Below, piece after piece: positions 1-8,318 of a DNA stretch of 64,000 nucleotides. The notes below the pieces were generated by a model, which saw nothing but the letters and a program-made list of their open reading frames with translations, ran no database searches and was not told where the DNA came from. A program made the position numbers and the translations under genes. The first letter of the stretch is position 1; each line of letters begins with the position of its first letter. The stretch lies in the NCBI GenBank assembly GCA_040902445.1, contig JBBDXJ010000305.1, forward strand, positions 5,179 through 69,178, given 5' to 3'. This DNA comes from Chryseosolibacter sp040902445 (GTDB taxonomy: Bacteria; Bacteroidota; Bacteroidia; Cytophagales; Cyclobacteriaceae).

Positions 1-630
1 CTGGGTCTGGTGAAAAGTCCCGCAGATCTTTACGATTTAAAGCGCGAGGATATTGTGAGACTCGACGGTTTTAAGGATAAGTCGATCAAAAATTTGCTGG
101 ACGGTCTTGAAAGATCGAAGGAGCGGCCGTTTGAAAATGTTCTTTTTGCCATCGGTATCAGATATGTGGGAAAAACGGTGGCAGAAAAACTTGCCCGTTA
201 TTTCAAGACTCTGGGGCAGCTGTCGAAAGCCTCCTACGAAGAATTGCTGAGTGCACCGGAGGTGGGAGAAAAGATCGCAAAAAGTTGCTTTGAATTTTTC
301 AGAAAACCAGAAAATCAGGTTGAGATCACCCGGTTAAAAAAGGCTGGCTTAATCCTGGAAAGTGATGAAAAAGAACCGGAAAAGGTCAGCGATGTTTTAG
401 AGGGTAAATCTTTTGTTATTTCCGGTGTGTTCAAAAATTATGAGCGCGATGATCTTAAAGATTTGATTTTGAAGAACGGCGGAAAAGTTTTATCTGCCGT
501 TTCTGGAAAACTCGACTATCTTGTAGCCGGGGAGAATATGGGGCCTGCCAAAAAAGAAAAAGCGGAAAAACTTGGAGTAACCATAATTTCAGAAGGTCAA
601 CTGGAAAAAATGCTAAACAGACCATCTTAA
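1..630 (+). CDS. ligA: NAD-dependent DNA ligase, C-terminal part
   Basis: The reading frame is open from base 1, so this is the 3' part of a gene that starts outside the window. About 209 residues remain. The first 110 hold the helix-hairpin-helix region of LigA (LDGFKDKSIKNL, then the GIRYVGKTVAEKLA and APEVGEKIA hairpins), which binds the DNA backbone. Residues from about 130 form a BRCT domain (LEGKSFVISGVF, KNGGKVLSAVSGKLDYLVAG). The adenylation and OB domains lie upstream and are not seen. LigA seals nicks in replication and repair using NAD+. The next gene follows after 6 bases and may be cotranscribed. Confidence 0.93.
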   Translation: MGLVKSPADLYDLKREDIVRLDGFKDKSIKNLLDGLERSKERPFENVLFAIGIRYVGKTVAEKLARYFKTLGQLSKASYEELLSAPEVGEKIAKSCFEFFRKPENQVEITRLKKAGLILESDEKEPEKVSDVLEGKSFVISGVFKNYERDDLKDLILKNGGKVLSAVSGKLDYLVAGENMGPAKKEKAEKLGVTIISEGQLEKMLNRPS

Positions 631-636
631 AATGAT

Positions 637-1143
637 ATGAAGTTTAGATTTTTAAAATACAAGACGAAATCATACCTGCGGAAAAATACAACGCTGCGCT
701 CCAATCAGGCGTATGGTAAAGCGGTTTCAATTGGCGTCATCTTCACGGTGGAAGACCGACAGAAACACGACCATATCAAAGACCTTATCCGCAAACTTGA
801 ACATGAAGGGAAAAAGGTAAAAGCCCTGGCGTACCTGCCCAAGGACCAGGAGAATTATGAATTCCTCTTTGATTTTTTTACTGCCCGCGAAATTTCTTTT
901 TGGGGCAGCATAACAGCCACCAGCGCGCTTAGTTTTGCCGATACTGCATTTGATTTTCTAATTTACCTTGACGCCACACCAAATCCCCTCATCCTGAATC
1001 TTATGGCCAAAAGCAAAGCGAAGTGCCGGGTTGGAAAATTCTGGAAAGATGCCGAACCCTTTTTTGAGATGATGATTGAAAGCAATGGTAATCCGCGGGC
1101 TCTGATCGATCAGCTATACAAGTACACGACCGCCCTTAAATGA
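637..1143 (+). CDS. DUF6913-type conserved protein
   Basis: A 168-residue soluble protein with a basic N terminus (MKFRFLKYKTKSYLRK) and a compact alpha/beta body. Residues around DFLIYLDATPNPLILNLMAKSKAKCRVG resemble a small Bacteroidota family that I recall as DUF6913; function is unknown. No signal peptide or membrane span. It starts 6 bases after ligA and lies 74 bases before dapA. The order ligA, this gene, dapA suggests one housekeeping transcript, but nothing here shows its job. The family name is from memory; that it is a real conserved gene is more certain. Confidence 0.6.
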   Translation: MKFRFLKYKTKSYLRKNTTLRSNQAYGKAVSIGVIFTVEDRQKHDHIKDLIRKLEHEGKKVKALAYLPKDQENYEFLFDFFTAREISFWGSITATSALSFADTAFDFLIYLDATPNPLILNLMAKSKAKCRVGKFWKDAEPFFEMMIESNGNPRALIDQLYKYTTALK

Positions 1144-1217
1144 TTTTTCTCCCCTACTCCTGATACTTCCTTTCAGGATTTTAATCTAATATTGGACTCT
1201 TTTTTAAATTACCTGAC

Positions 1218-2099
1218 ATGAAAACACTGTATGGCACTGGGGTAGCTTTGGTGACGCCTTTTACAGAGAAGGGAGAAATTGATTTTAAAAGCCTGAAAAA
1301 ACTTCTCAACCACACCGCAAAGGGGGTTGATTACTACGTGGTGATGGGCACCACAGGCGAGGCTGCCACCATAAGTACAGAGGAAAAGAAAAGTATTCTT
1401 CAGTTCGTAAAGGATAACAATTCAAAAAACTTACCCCTGGTTTATGGAATCGGAGGAAATCACACGCAGCAGGTGTTGGATTCGATTGCAGGCACCGATC
1501 TGCGCGGCATTACCGCGCTCTTATCTGTTAGCCCCTATTATAACAAACCCTCACAGGAAGGAATTTTTCAACATTTTAAAACCATTGCGGATGCGTGTCC
1601 CGTTCCGCTGATCTTATATAATGTTCCCGGAAGAACTGCATCAAACATCACGGCTGAAACGACGTTAAGGCTTGCTGCGCACTCTAACATTATTGGTATA
1701 AAAGAAGCGTCCGGTAACCTGGAGCAGTGTATGCGAATTGCGCGTGATAAACCCAAAGATTTCTTATTGATCTCCGGAGATGATATGTTAGCGGTAGCCT
1801 TGTATGCGCTGGGAGCCAAAGGTGTGATTTCAGTTCTGGCGAATGCCTATCCAATTATCTTCCGGAAAATGAAAGAGTTTTCATTTGCGGAAAATTACGC
1901 CAGGGCAAGCCAGGAAGCGTTTAAATTATTAGATATCAACCCCCTCATGTATGAGGAGAGTAATCCGGTGGGTCTAAAAGCACTTTTGGAAGATATGGGG
2001 CATTGTACAGGAGAAGTCAGGTTGCCACTTGTGCGGGCTTCCGAATCTTTACACAAAAAGATCACTGCACACTACCAGGGGCAAAAAAATAAGGGGTAA
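1218..2099 (+). CDS. dapA: 4-hydroxy-tetrahydrodipicolinate synthase
   Basis: 293 residues, normal for the family. It condenses pyruvate with aspartate semialdehyde in the first committed step to diaminopimelate and lysine. The GTTGEA pyruvate-binding motif is at 44-49, the tyrosine of SPYYNKP at 107-108, catalytic Tyr134 in ILYNVPGRT, and the Schiff-base Lys162 in IIGIKEASG. A GDDMLA loop follows near 187. The last codons (QKNKG, stop) lie in a sequence that also forms the terminator of the convergent small gene downstream, so the gene's 3' end doubles as a transcription stop for the other strand. Confidence 0.97.
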   Translation: MKTLYGTGVALVTPFTEKGEIDFKSLKKLLNHTAKGVDYYVVMGTTGEAATISTEEKKSILQFVKDNNSKNLPLVYGIGGNHTQQVLDSIAGTDLRGITALLSVSPYYNKPSQEGIFQHFKTIADACPVPLILYNVPGRTASNITAETTLRLAAHSNIIGIKEASGNLEQCMRIARDKPKDFLLISGDDMLAVALYALGAKGVISVLANAYPIIFRKMKEFSFAENYARASQEAFKLLDINPLMYEESNPVGLKALLEDMGHCTGEVRLPLVRASESLHKKITAHYQGQKNKG

Positions 2100-2120
2100 T
2101 TAGGTTAGAAATTATCCCTT
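2083..2120 (-). terminator. Rho-independent terminator of the H1-like gene
   Basis: Read on the minus strand, AAGGGATAATT and AATTACCCCTT pair over 11 positions (one G-U) around an 8-base loop, followed by ATTTTTTTG. The U-run corresponds to plus-strand bases 2083-2089, inside the last codons of dapA. It lies about 30 bases after the stop of the minus-strand gene at 2149. On the plus strand the hairpin has no U-run. Confidence 0.65.
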
Positions 2121-2148
2121 ATCTGACAAACTCAAAAATTAAAGGGGC

Positions 2149-2328
2149 TTAAGCCGCCTTGTTCTTAATGTCCTGAACCTCGGAACGAATTGCCTGAGCC
2201 AGGTTCTTAAGATCCTGCATTCCTTTTCTAACCCGGGTTCCTGCTGCGCTATTGCCCTTGTTATAAAACTTGTCAGCATCACCTTCCAGTGAAGCAATGA
2301 GGCTTTTGAGCTCTTCAAATTTTTGCAT
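2149..2328 (-). CDS. Histone H1-like nucleoid protein (Hc1-like family)
   Basis: 59 residues, starting MQKFEELKSLIASLEGDADK and carrying AGTRVRKGMQDLKNLAQ, the signature of the short histone-H1-like proteins widespread in Bacteroidota. These are basic, helical DNA-associated proteins; a role in nucleoid compaction is assumed rather than shown. The ATG at 2328 is the only sensible start, and the upstream 85 bases are AT-rich and probably hold the promoter. It converges on dapA and ends in a hairpin terminator that overlaps the dapA 3' end. A single-gene transcript is likely. Confidence 0.85.
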   Translation of the reverse strand: MQKFEELKSLIASLEGDADKFYNKGNSAAGTRVRKGMQDLKNLAQAIRSEVQDIKNKAA

Positions 2329-2414
2329 TTTATTAATTGTTAAGATTTAAAAATTAGTTTCGGTATGCCAAATTAATTAAAAACCTTAAAAATCCACCAA
2401 AAAAGGCGTTTTTT

Positions 2415-3671
2415 TTACAGCCCCTTGGTTACAGAAACCAAAACCTCCTCTTTATAAAAGCCGCTGTCAAGCTTCTCTTTTAACCTTGAAAAAGCTCGCA
2501 AGGTCTCTTCCACATCCTCCAGGGTATGGCTTGCGGTCGGAATGATCCGGAACATGATAACGTCCTTAGGCACAACGGGATAGATCACCACAGAACAGAA
2601 AATATTGAAGTTTTCGCGCAGATCCATAGACATATTGGCTGCTTCGCCGACCCCCCCCTTAAAAAGAACCGGTGTTACGGGTGAGCTGGTATTTCCAAGG
2701 AAAAATCCACGTTCTTTTAGCCCTTTTTGCATCGCGTGGACAATGTTCCAGAGATTGGTCCTTAATTCAGGCTTGCTTTTTAACAACTCCAGTCGTTTTA
2801 ATCCACCAATGACCAGGGTCATAGGCAGGGACTTGGCATAGATCTGCGACCTCACACTGTATCTTAAATATTTGAGGATGTGTTTATCACCAGCCACAAA
2901 TGCACCAATGCTGGCCATTGATTTTGCAAATGTTGAAAAATACAGATCGATCTGATCCTGGACCTCCTGCTCTTCGCCGGTACCGGCACCGGTTTTACCC
3001 ATAGTTCCAAAACCATGAGCATCATCAACGAAAAGCCGGAAATTGTATTTCTTCTTCAAAGCAACTACACCCCTCAGATTTCCCTGCATGCCTGACATTC
3101 CAAAAACCCCTTCGGTAATCACGAGAATTCCACCGCCGGTTTCATCGGCGAGTTTTGTCGCGCGCTGAAGCTGCTTTTCCAGACTTTCCATATCGTTATG
3201 GGAATACACAAATCGTTTTCCCATATGCAGGCGAACCCCATCAATAATACAGGCATGCGATTCAGCATCGTAAACTATAACATCCTTGCGATCTACCAGT
3301 GCATCGATAATAGAAACAACTCCCTGGTATCCGTAGTTGAGCAGCATTACATCTTCTTTCTTTACGAAGTCAGCGAGTTGCCGCTCAAGCTCAATGTGTT
3401 TTAAAGAATTTCCAGACATCATCCTGGCGCCCATTGGAGCAGCCATTCCATATGTTGCTGCTGCTTCAGCATCAGCCTTGCGCACTTCAAGATGATTGGC
3501 GAGTCCCAGGTAATTATTCAAACTCCAGTTGAGCACGGTTTTTCCGTTGAATTTCATGCGCGGCCCGATTTCTCCCTCCAGCTTTGGGAAAAAGAAATAA
3601 TCGTCAGGAAGGTGTGAGTATTTGGCCAATGGGCCAGCCTCCATTCTAAGCTTTTCAAATAAATCTACCAT
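2415..3671 (-). CDS. Alpha-oxoamine synthase (serine palmitoyltransferase or cysteate acyltransferase type)
   Basis: 418 residues from the ATG at 3671 (MVDLFEKLRMEAG); an upstream in-frame start adds 27 residues without family similarity and is less likely. Fold-type I PLP enzyme: NYLGL near 64, YDAESHACIIDG, the DDAHGFG motif, and the Schiff-base lysine in STFAKSMASIGAF. The family joins an amino acid to an acyl thioester with loss of CO2. In Bacteroidota the usual members are serine palmitoyltransferase (sphingolipids) and cysteate acyltransferase (sulfonolipids); KBL and BioF are less likely because of the extended N terminus (FPKLEGEIGPRMKFNGKTVLNW). The sequence alone does not decide the substrate. 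Divergent from accC across 216 bases. Confidence 0.85.
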   Translation of the reverse strand: MVDLFEKLRMEAGPLAKYSHLPDDYFFFPKLEGEIGPRMKFNGKTVLNWSLNNYLGLANHLEVRKADAEAAATYGMAAPMGARMMSGNSLKHIELERQLADFVKKEDVMLLNYGYQGVVSIIDALVDRKDVIVYDAESHACIIDGVRLHMGKRFVYSHNDMESLEKQLQRATKLADETGGGILVITEGVFGMSGMQGNLRGVVALKKKYNFRLFVDDAHGFGTMGKTGAGTGEEQEVQDQIDLYFSTFAKSMASIGAFVAGDKHILKYLRYSVRSQIYAKSLPMTLVIGGLKRLELLKSKPELRTNLWNIVHAMQKGLKERGFFLGNTSSPVTPVLFKGGVGEAANMSMDLRENFNIFCSVVIYPVVPKDVIMFRIIPTASHTLEDVEETLRAFSRLKEKLDSGFYKEEVLVSVTKGL

Positions 3672-3887
3672 GCTATTGTGCGGTTTAAATATTGCGGCAA
3701 AAATAATCAAAAAAGCGATATTCATTTCTGTCGCATTTAAACTAACCCCCAAATACGACAGGTTTAAGCCGAAAAAGGATAAATTTGTTTCAATTTGTTT
3801 AAATATGGCAGCAGTGAGGAATAGGTTTTCTGCAATTGATAATGATAAAATTTACCTTGCTCCCGCTTTGATCATCTGTAATTCTGA

Positions 3888-5375
3888 ATGCCAGAAATAA
3901 AAAAAATCCTCATCGCCAACCGCGGGGAAATAGCCCTGCGTGTTATGCGCAGCGCCCGGGAAATGGGTATTAAAACTGTCGCTGTTTTTAGCGAAGCTGA
4001 CCGGAATGCACTTCATGTAAGATATGCAGATGAATCCGTCTGTATTGGTCCCCCGCCTTCATCGGAATCATACCTTAAGATTGATAAGATCATTGACGCA
4101 GCACGCCAAACCGGCACTGACGCTATTCATCCGGGATATGGATTCCTGTCAGAGCACGCGGGCTTTGCAAAACAATGTGAAAATTCAGGATTGGTATTTA
4201 TCGGACCATCACCTGCCGCAATAGAGTTGATGGGAAGCAAACTTGCGGCGAAAGCAGCGGTTGCAAAATTCAACGTTCCACTCGTACCAGGAACGGCTGA
4301 ACCAATAACTGACATTGAAAAAGCAAAACAACTCGCCTCAAAGATCGGTTATCCGGTGTTGATCAAAGCCAGCGCCGGCGGCGGAGGCAAAGGTATGCGG
4401 ATAGTTGAAAAGGAGTCTCTCTTTCAGCAGCAAATGGAAAGAGCCATCAGCGAAGCGACTTCCGCTTTTGGAGATGGATCAGTGTTTATTGAAAAATACA
4501 TCACACGCCCGCGCCATATTGAGTTCCAGATTTTTGGCGACAAGCATGGCAATGTGGTGCATATGTTCGAACGCGAATGTTCTATTCAACGACGGCACCA
4601 AAAAGTAATTGAAGAAGCGCCGTCCGCAATTCTGACGCCGGAAAAACGGAGGATCATGGGGGAGGCCGCCATCAATGTAGCGAAGGCATGCGCTTATGAG
4701 AGTGCAGGAACAGTGGAATTTATTCTGGACGAAAACCTGGATTTCTACTTCCTGGAAATGAATACGCGCTTACAGGTTGAACATCCTGTTACGGAAATGA
4801 TCACAGGACTCGACCTTGTAAAGTTACAGATCAAAATTGCGGGCGGCGAGAAACTGCCCTTTAAACAGTCAGAACTTACCATACGCGGTCATGCGATCGA
4901 GTCGCGGGTTTATGCAGAAGATCCGGCGAATAATTTTCTTCCCGACATCGGCAATTTAAAAACCTACAAAAGACCACAGGGCCATGGCGTCAGGGTTGAT
5001 GATGGTTTCGAGCAAGGTATGGACATTCCTTTTTACTATGACCCGATGATTGCGAAATTGATATGCCACGCCGGGAACCGCGCGGAGGCTATCGATAAAA
5101 TGGTCAGGGCAATTGAAGAATTTGAGATCACAGGATTGGAAACTACGCTGAGCTTTTGCGATTTCGTAATGAAACATGAAGCTTTCCGCTCAGGAAATTT
5201 TGACACGAATTTTGTGGAGACTCATTTTACTGATCCCTCTCTTCGACGAGCGGCTGACGAGAATGAAACCCTGCTCGCCGCATTGCTTGCTGCCGTCTTA
5301 AAAGAAGACATCAAATCAAATGGAGTATCCGATCAAAAACCGCTGCCGAGTCTTTGGAAAAAGAACCGCATCTGA
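3888..5375 (+). CDS. accC: Acetyl/propionyl-CoA carboxylase, biotin carboxylase subunit
   Basis: 495 residues. The N-terminal biotin carboxylase domain opens with KKILIANRGEIALRVMRSAREMG; the ATP-grasp domain shows the glycine-rich KASAGGGGKGMR loop and the EMNTRLQVEHPVTE catalytic segment; a C-terminal biotin carboxylase domain with GHAIESRVYAEDP follows. It carboxylates biotin carried on BCCP with ATP and bicarbonate. No BCCP or carboxyltransferase gene is adjacent, so the partner is elsewhere; the subunit could serve acetyl-CoA or propionyl-CoA carboxylase. The C terminus ending SLWKKNRI is longer than in E. coli AccC. The next gene's likely start lies 32 bases downstream. Confidence 0.92.
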   Translation: MPEIKKILIANRGEIALRVMRSAREMGIKTVAVFSEADRNALHVRYADESVCIGPPPSSESYLKIDKIIDAARQTGTDAIHPGYGFLSEHAGFAKQCENSGLVFIGPSPAAIELMGSKLAAKAAVAKFNVPLVPGTAEPITDIEKAKQLASKIGYPVLIKASAGGGGKGMRIVEKESLFQQQMERAISEATSAFGDGSVFIEKYITRPRHIEFQIFGDKHGNVVHMFERECSIQRRHQKVIEEAPSAILTPEKRRIMGEAAINVAKACAYESAGTVEFILDENLDFYFLEMNTRLQVEHPVTEMITGLDLVKLQIKIAGGEKLPFKQSELTIRGHAIESRVYAEDPANNFLPDIGNLKTYKRPQGHGVRVDDGFEQGMDIPFYYDPMIAKLICHAGNRAEAIDKMVRAIEEFEITGLETTLSFCDFVMKHEAFRSGNFDTNFVETHFTDPSLRRAADENETLLAALLAAVLKEDIKSNGVSDQKPLPSLWKKNRI

Positions 5376-5407
5376 ACTTTGAACATTTAGAACCTGAACC
5401 TGAAAGC

Positions 5408-6712
5408 ATGGCTGAAATTTTACCTGTCCGTCCATGGAGATATCATTCGGGTCTCTTAAACACCATAGATGATCTGACCGCCCCGCTCTTTGATGTTGTC
5501 TCCGAAAAACAGCGAAATGCCCTGTACCAGAATCCGTTTAACAGCATACATCTTTCCGTGCCCCAGCCCCCTGAGGCAGCAACGCGCGCTGCAACGATCT
5601 TAAATGAATGGAAAGCAAAAGGCATCATCGTACAGGATCTGCTTCCCGGTATTTACGTGTACTATCAGCATTTTAAAATTACCGGTGATCCAACAGCCTA
5701 TTGCCGCAAAGGTTTTATTTGTCATATCCGCATATACGATTGGAATGAGAATGTTATTCTCCGCCACGAAAACACCATTCCAAAAGCTGTAAATGACCGG
5801 GAGGAGCTATTGGAGAAAACTGAACTCCACAGCAGCCCTACCCATGGCCTATACACAGATCCTGACTTCGAACTTGAAAAATATATGGATGAAGCCATGG
5901 TCAATCCGATCGTTGAAACCGAGGACTACCAGGGCGTGCGCGATGTAATGGCAGTGATCCAGGATGCTGCAGTCATTAAAAGATTTATCGACCTTATCGG
6001 AAAACAAACCATCATCCTGGCTGACGGCCACCACCGTTATGAAGGATCGTTGATCTACAGAAAAGGTATGCTTGAGAAATATCCGGGTGAAATCCGGAGA
6101 GGGTTCAATTATCACTTGATGTACCTGACCAATACGGAATGCGGCGATCTCAGGATACTGCCCACACACCGTGTGATATCAAAGCTACCGTCCTTCAATG
6201 AAAGCGATATTCTGGAAAAATTGAAGGAAGACTTTGTAGTAAGGCCAGTGGACGACTGCGATACGCTGAATGAAATTATTGCCGGAAAGCAATGGGCATT
6301 TGGTATCATGATGAAGGAGCATTGCTACAAGGCGCATCTTAAACCGGAATCATTCGGAAAATTAAAATGGCCCTTCCCGGAGATCGTAAAAAAGCTTGAC
6401 CTCACAGTGATGCACTATTTCATAATTGAGAAGGTGTTGGGTATTCCCGGAAAAATGCAACGACAATCCGAAAATCTTGAATTTGACAAAAGTTACTCCG
6501 ATTGCCTTAAGAAAGTTATTCAGGGCGAAGCGCAGATGGCGATCATTACGAACGAAATTTCAATTGAAGAAGTAAAAAGTGTTTGTCGTAGCGGTTATAC
6601 GATGCCGCAAAAATCCACTTACTTTTATCCGAAGGTCATTGGCGGATTTTTGTTTACATCTGTCAAAGAAGAAGAATTTCAGGAACCGGTTTATTCTCCG
6701 TTTGTGAATTAA
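5408..6712 (+). CDS. DUF1015 family protein
   Basis: 434 residues from the ATG at 5408 (MAEILPVRPWRYH), which matches the usual start of this family; an in-frame ATG at 5354 would overlap accC by 22 bases and adds a poorly conserved tail. The hallmark ADGHHRYEGSL segment is present near residue 220, preceded by IVETEDYQGVRDVMAVIQD. Proteins of this family are soluble and widespread; some are encoded near serine and phosphonate metabolism genes, but I do not assign a reaction. Close spacing to accC suggests joint transcription. Confidence 0.85.
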   Translation: MAEILPVRPWRYHSGLLNTIDDLTAPLFDVVSEKQRNALYQNPFNSIHLSVPQPPEAATRAATILNEWKAKGIIVQDLLPGIYVYYQHFKITGDPTAYCRKGFICHIRIYDWNENVILRHENTIPKAVNDREELLEKTELHSSPTHGLYTDPDFELEKYMDEAMVNPIVETEDYQGVRDVMAVIQDAAVIKRFIDLIGKQTIILADGHHRYEGSLIYRKGMLEKYPGEIRRGFNYHLMYLTNTECGDLRILPTHRVISKLPSFNESDILEKLKEDFVVRPVDDCDTLNEIIAGKQWAFGIMMKEHCYKAHLKPESFGKLKWPFPEIVKKLDLTVMHYFIIEKVLGIPGKMQRQSENLEFDKSYSDCLKKVIQGEAQMAIITNEISIEEVKSVCRSGYTMPQKSTYFYPKVIGGFLFTSVKEEEFQEPVYSPFVN

Positions 6713-6738
6713 AATTGCTACATTTGGTTGATCATTAT

Positions 6739-6975
6739 ATGGACACCTCATTAATAAACAGAATCTCCGTTAATCCATCAGTCGGCCATGGAAAACCAAC
6801 CATTCGCAATTCGAGGTACCTGGTAGAAAGTATCCTGGAATACCTTGCTGGTGGTGATTCAGTAGATGACCTGTTGAAGGAATTTCCAGACCTTGAAAGA
6901 GAGGATATTTTAGCATGCATTGCTTATGCGACGGAAGTTCTCAAGTTTAAAGATATCAAGTTTATAGCCGCTTAA
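6739..6975 (+). CDS. DUF433 antitoxin-like protein
   Basis: 78 residues starting MDTSLINRISVNPSVGHGKPTIRN, the standard DUF433 layout: an N-terminal recognition segment, then a winged-helix-like part with SRYLVESILEYLAGGDSVDDLLKEFPDLEREDI. DUF433 proteins are the antitoxin-like partners of DUF5615 PIN-like proteins. The stop codon overlaps the ATG of the next gene by one base (TAATG), so the two are translationally coupled. A longer start at 6715 is in frame but lacks family similarity. Confidence 0.85.
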   Translation: MDTSLINRISVNPSVGHGKPTIRNSRYLVESILEYLAGGDSVDDLLKEFPDLEREDILACIAYATEVLKFKDIKFIAA

Positions 6976-7328
6976 TGAAATTCCTCATTGATGCGCAACT
7001 ACCCGCCTCATTAGCAACATTATTAAGAGATAAAGGTCATGATGCAATTCATACTTTGTCTCTTCCGGAAAAAAACTTTTCCACTGACGATGCCATTAAT
7101 AAAATTTCAATTAAAGATCGACGGATATTAATTTCCAAGGATTCGGATTTTTATCATTCCTTTATTTTGAAGCGCGAACCTTATAAGTTTCTCCTTGTCA
7201 GGGTTGGGAATCTAAAGAAAGACAAAGTCAACAATTTAATACTTGACAATCTTGAAACCATTGTGAAATATTTTGAAGCAGGATACATGGTTGAAATAAC
7301 CCAAACATCCATAAAACTTCTGTTTTAG
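6975..7328 (+). CDS. DUF5615 PIN-like putative toxin nuclease
   Basis: 117 residues. MKFLIDAQLPASLATLLRDKGHDAIH and the RRILISKDSDFYH segment carry the spaced acidic residues (D6, D55, D57) of the DUF5615/Mut7-C branch of the PIN-domain nucleases. With the coupled DUF433 gene it forms a small two-gene module of the VapBC-like type. RNase activity is expected from the fold but has not been shown for most members. The gene ends 14 bases before maf. Confidence 0.83.
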   Translation: MKFLIDAQLPASLATLLRDKGHDAIHTLSLPEKNFSTDDAINKISIKDRRILISKDSDFYHSFILKREPYKFLLVRVGNLKKDKVNNLILDNLETIVKYFEAGYMVEITQTSIKLLF

Positions 7329-7342
7329 AAATAAAACCCTTA

Positions 7343-8005
7343 ATGCGCCCCCTCATTTTGGCATCTTCATCTCCCCGCAGGCAATATCTTATGAAAGAAG
7401 CGGGATTTGAATTTTCAATCGAAAAACCGGAAGTGGAAGAAATATTTCCGTCGGGATTGCCTGTCGAACAGGTAGCCAAATACCTGGCCGCCATCAAGGC
7501 AGAATATTTCCGGCCGAAGATGCGCGACGAGATCATCGTTACTGCCGATACCGTGGTAATTCTTAATGGCGAGGTCCTCAATAAACCCAATAACCGCGAC
7601 CACGCAATTGAAATGCTTACATCTCTATCCGGAAAGACGCACATCGTAATGACGGGAGTCAGTATCGTCTCCAGGGAAAAAGAAGAAAATTTTGATGATA
7701 CGACCGCCGTAACGTTTGAGCAGCTGTCACGAAAGGAAATCCGGTTTTATGTAGACCACTTTAAACCCTTCGATAAGGCGGGGGCCTATGGCGCGCAAGA
7801 TACGCTACCCGTGGGAATGAATCCCTGTTCCCCTGAAGAGATGCGGTTTTTGCGAAGTATCAACAAGGAAAGCCTCATTCAGGAAACCATAACCGAAAAA
7901 AGAACCGGGAAAGGCGTTGTTATCATTAAAGAGTTCTCAGGTTCGTATTTTAATGTAATGGGATTACCGATCCACAAAGTGTATGAGCATCTTAAAAGCT
8001 GGTAA
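7343..8005 (+). CDS. maf: Maf-like nucleoside triphosphate pyrophosphatase
   Basis: 220 residues. The Maf signature is clear: ILASSSPRRQYLMKEAGF at the start, IVTADTVVILNGEVLNKP at 65-82, GKTHIVMTGVSIV at about 95, and FDKAGAYGAQD at about 145. The enzyme hydrolyses non-canonical or pyrimidine NTPs to NMP and PPi. The ADTVV form suggests the dTTP/UTP (YhdE-like) branch. The last 14 bases overlap the 3' end of a truncated glycosyltransferase gene on the other strand. Confidence 0.92.
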   Translation: MRPLILASSSPRRQYLMKEAGFEFSIEKPEVEEIFPSGLPVEQVAKYLAAIKAEYFRPKMRDEIIVTADTVVILNGEVLNKPNNRDHAIEMLTSLSGKTHIVMTGVSIVSREKEENFDDTTAVTFEQLSRKEIRFYVDHFKPFDKAGAYGAQDTLPVGMNPCSPEEMRFLRSINKESLIQETITEKRTGKGVVIIKEFSGSYFNVMGLPIHKVYEHLKSW

Positions 8006-8270
8006 CGGGACATAGCTCGCCTTCACAATCCGTCTGGCGCGCATATTCCATTCCATTGGGAAATTTTTCCAGATCCCAAACAGTACGAATGATTTTTATC
8101 TTGTCTGTCGCAATGCTTCGGATCTCCTGTTCTGTATGATCATCTTCATCGCAGTTTCCGAGCGCAATGATAAATTCGTCAACCATGGGCAGGATAGATT
8201 CAATAGCGGGTTTGACGGGATAATAAAGTTTGATGGCATTCCTTACCATGGTAAATCCGCTTATTTTCAT
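7992..8270 (-). pseudogene. Truncated glycosyltransferase (N-terminal fragment)
   Basis: A 92-residue frame starts MKISGFTMVRNAIKLYYP, followed by AIESILPMVDEFIIALGN and TDKIKIIRTVWDLEKFPNGMEYARQTD. This is the beginning of a GT-A family 2 transferase that is normally about 300 residues long. After ARQTD the similarity stops, and the last residues run into the antisense of maf. The nucleotide-sugar binding DxD region and everything after it are missing. It is the last member of the minus-strand glycosyltransferase run, 48 bases after the previous gene, and is most likely a decayed or deletion-truncated copy. Confidence 0.7.
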
Positions 8271-8318
8271 CCTGAAATTGATCTTAGTTGATGGGTTAAC
8301 AAACAGAAACCATGACCT

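Noticed and set aside
3672..3887. TAAATTTG at 3780-3787 as a Bacteroidota -7 box for accC
   Set aside because: No TTG-type -33 element at the proper distance; such AT-rich matches occur by chance, so I did not list it as a promoter.
5354..5407. Upstream start of the DUF1015 gene overlapping accC
   Set aside because: The extra 18 residues (Glu/Pro-rich) lack family similarity, whereas MAEILPVRPWRYH at 5408 fits the usual opening.
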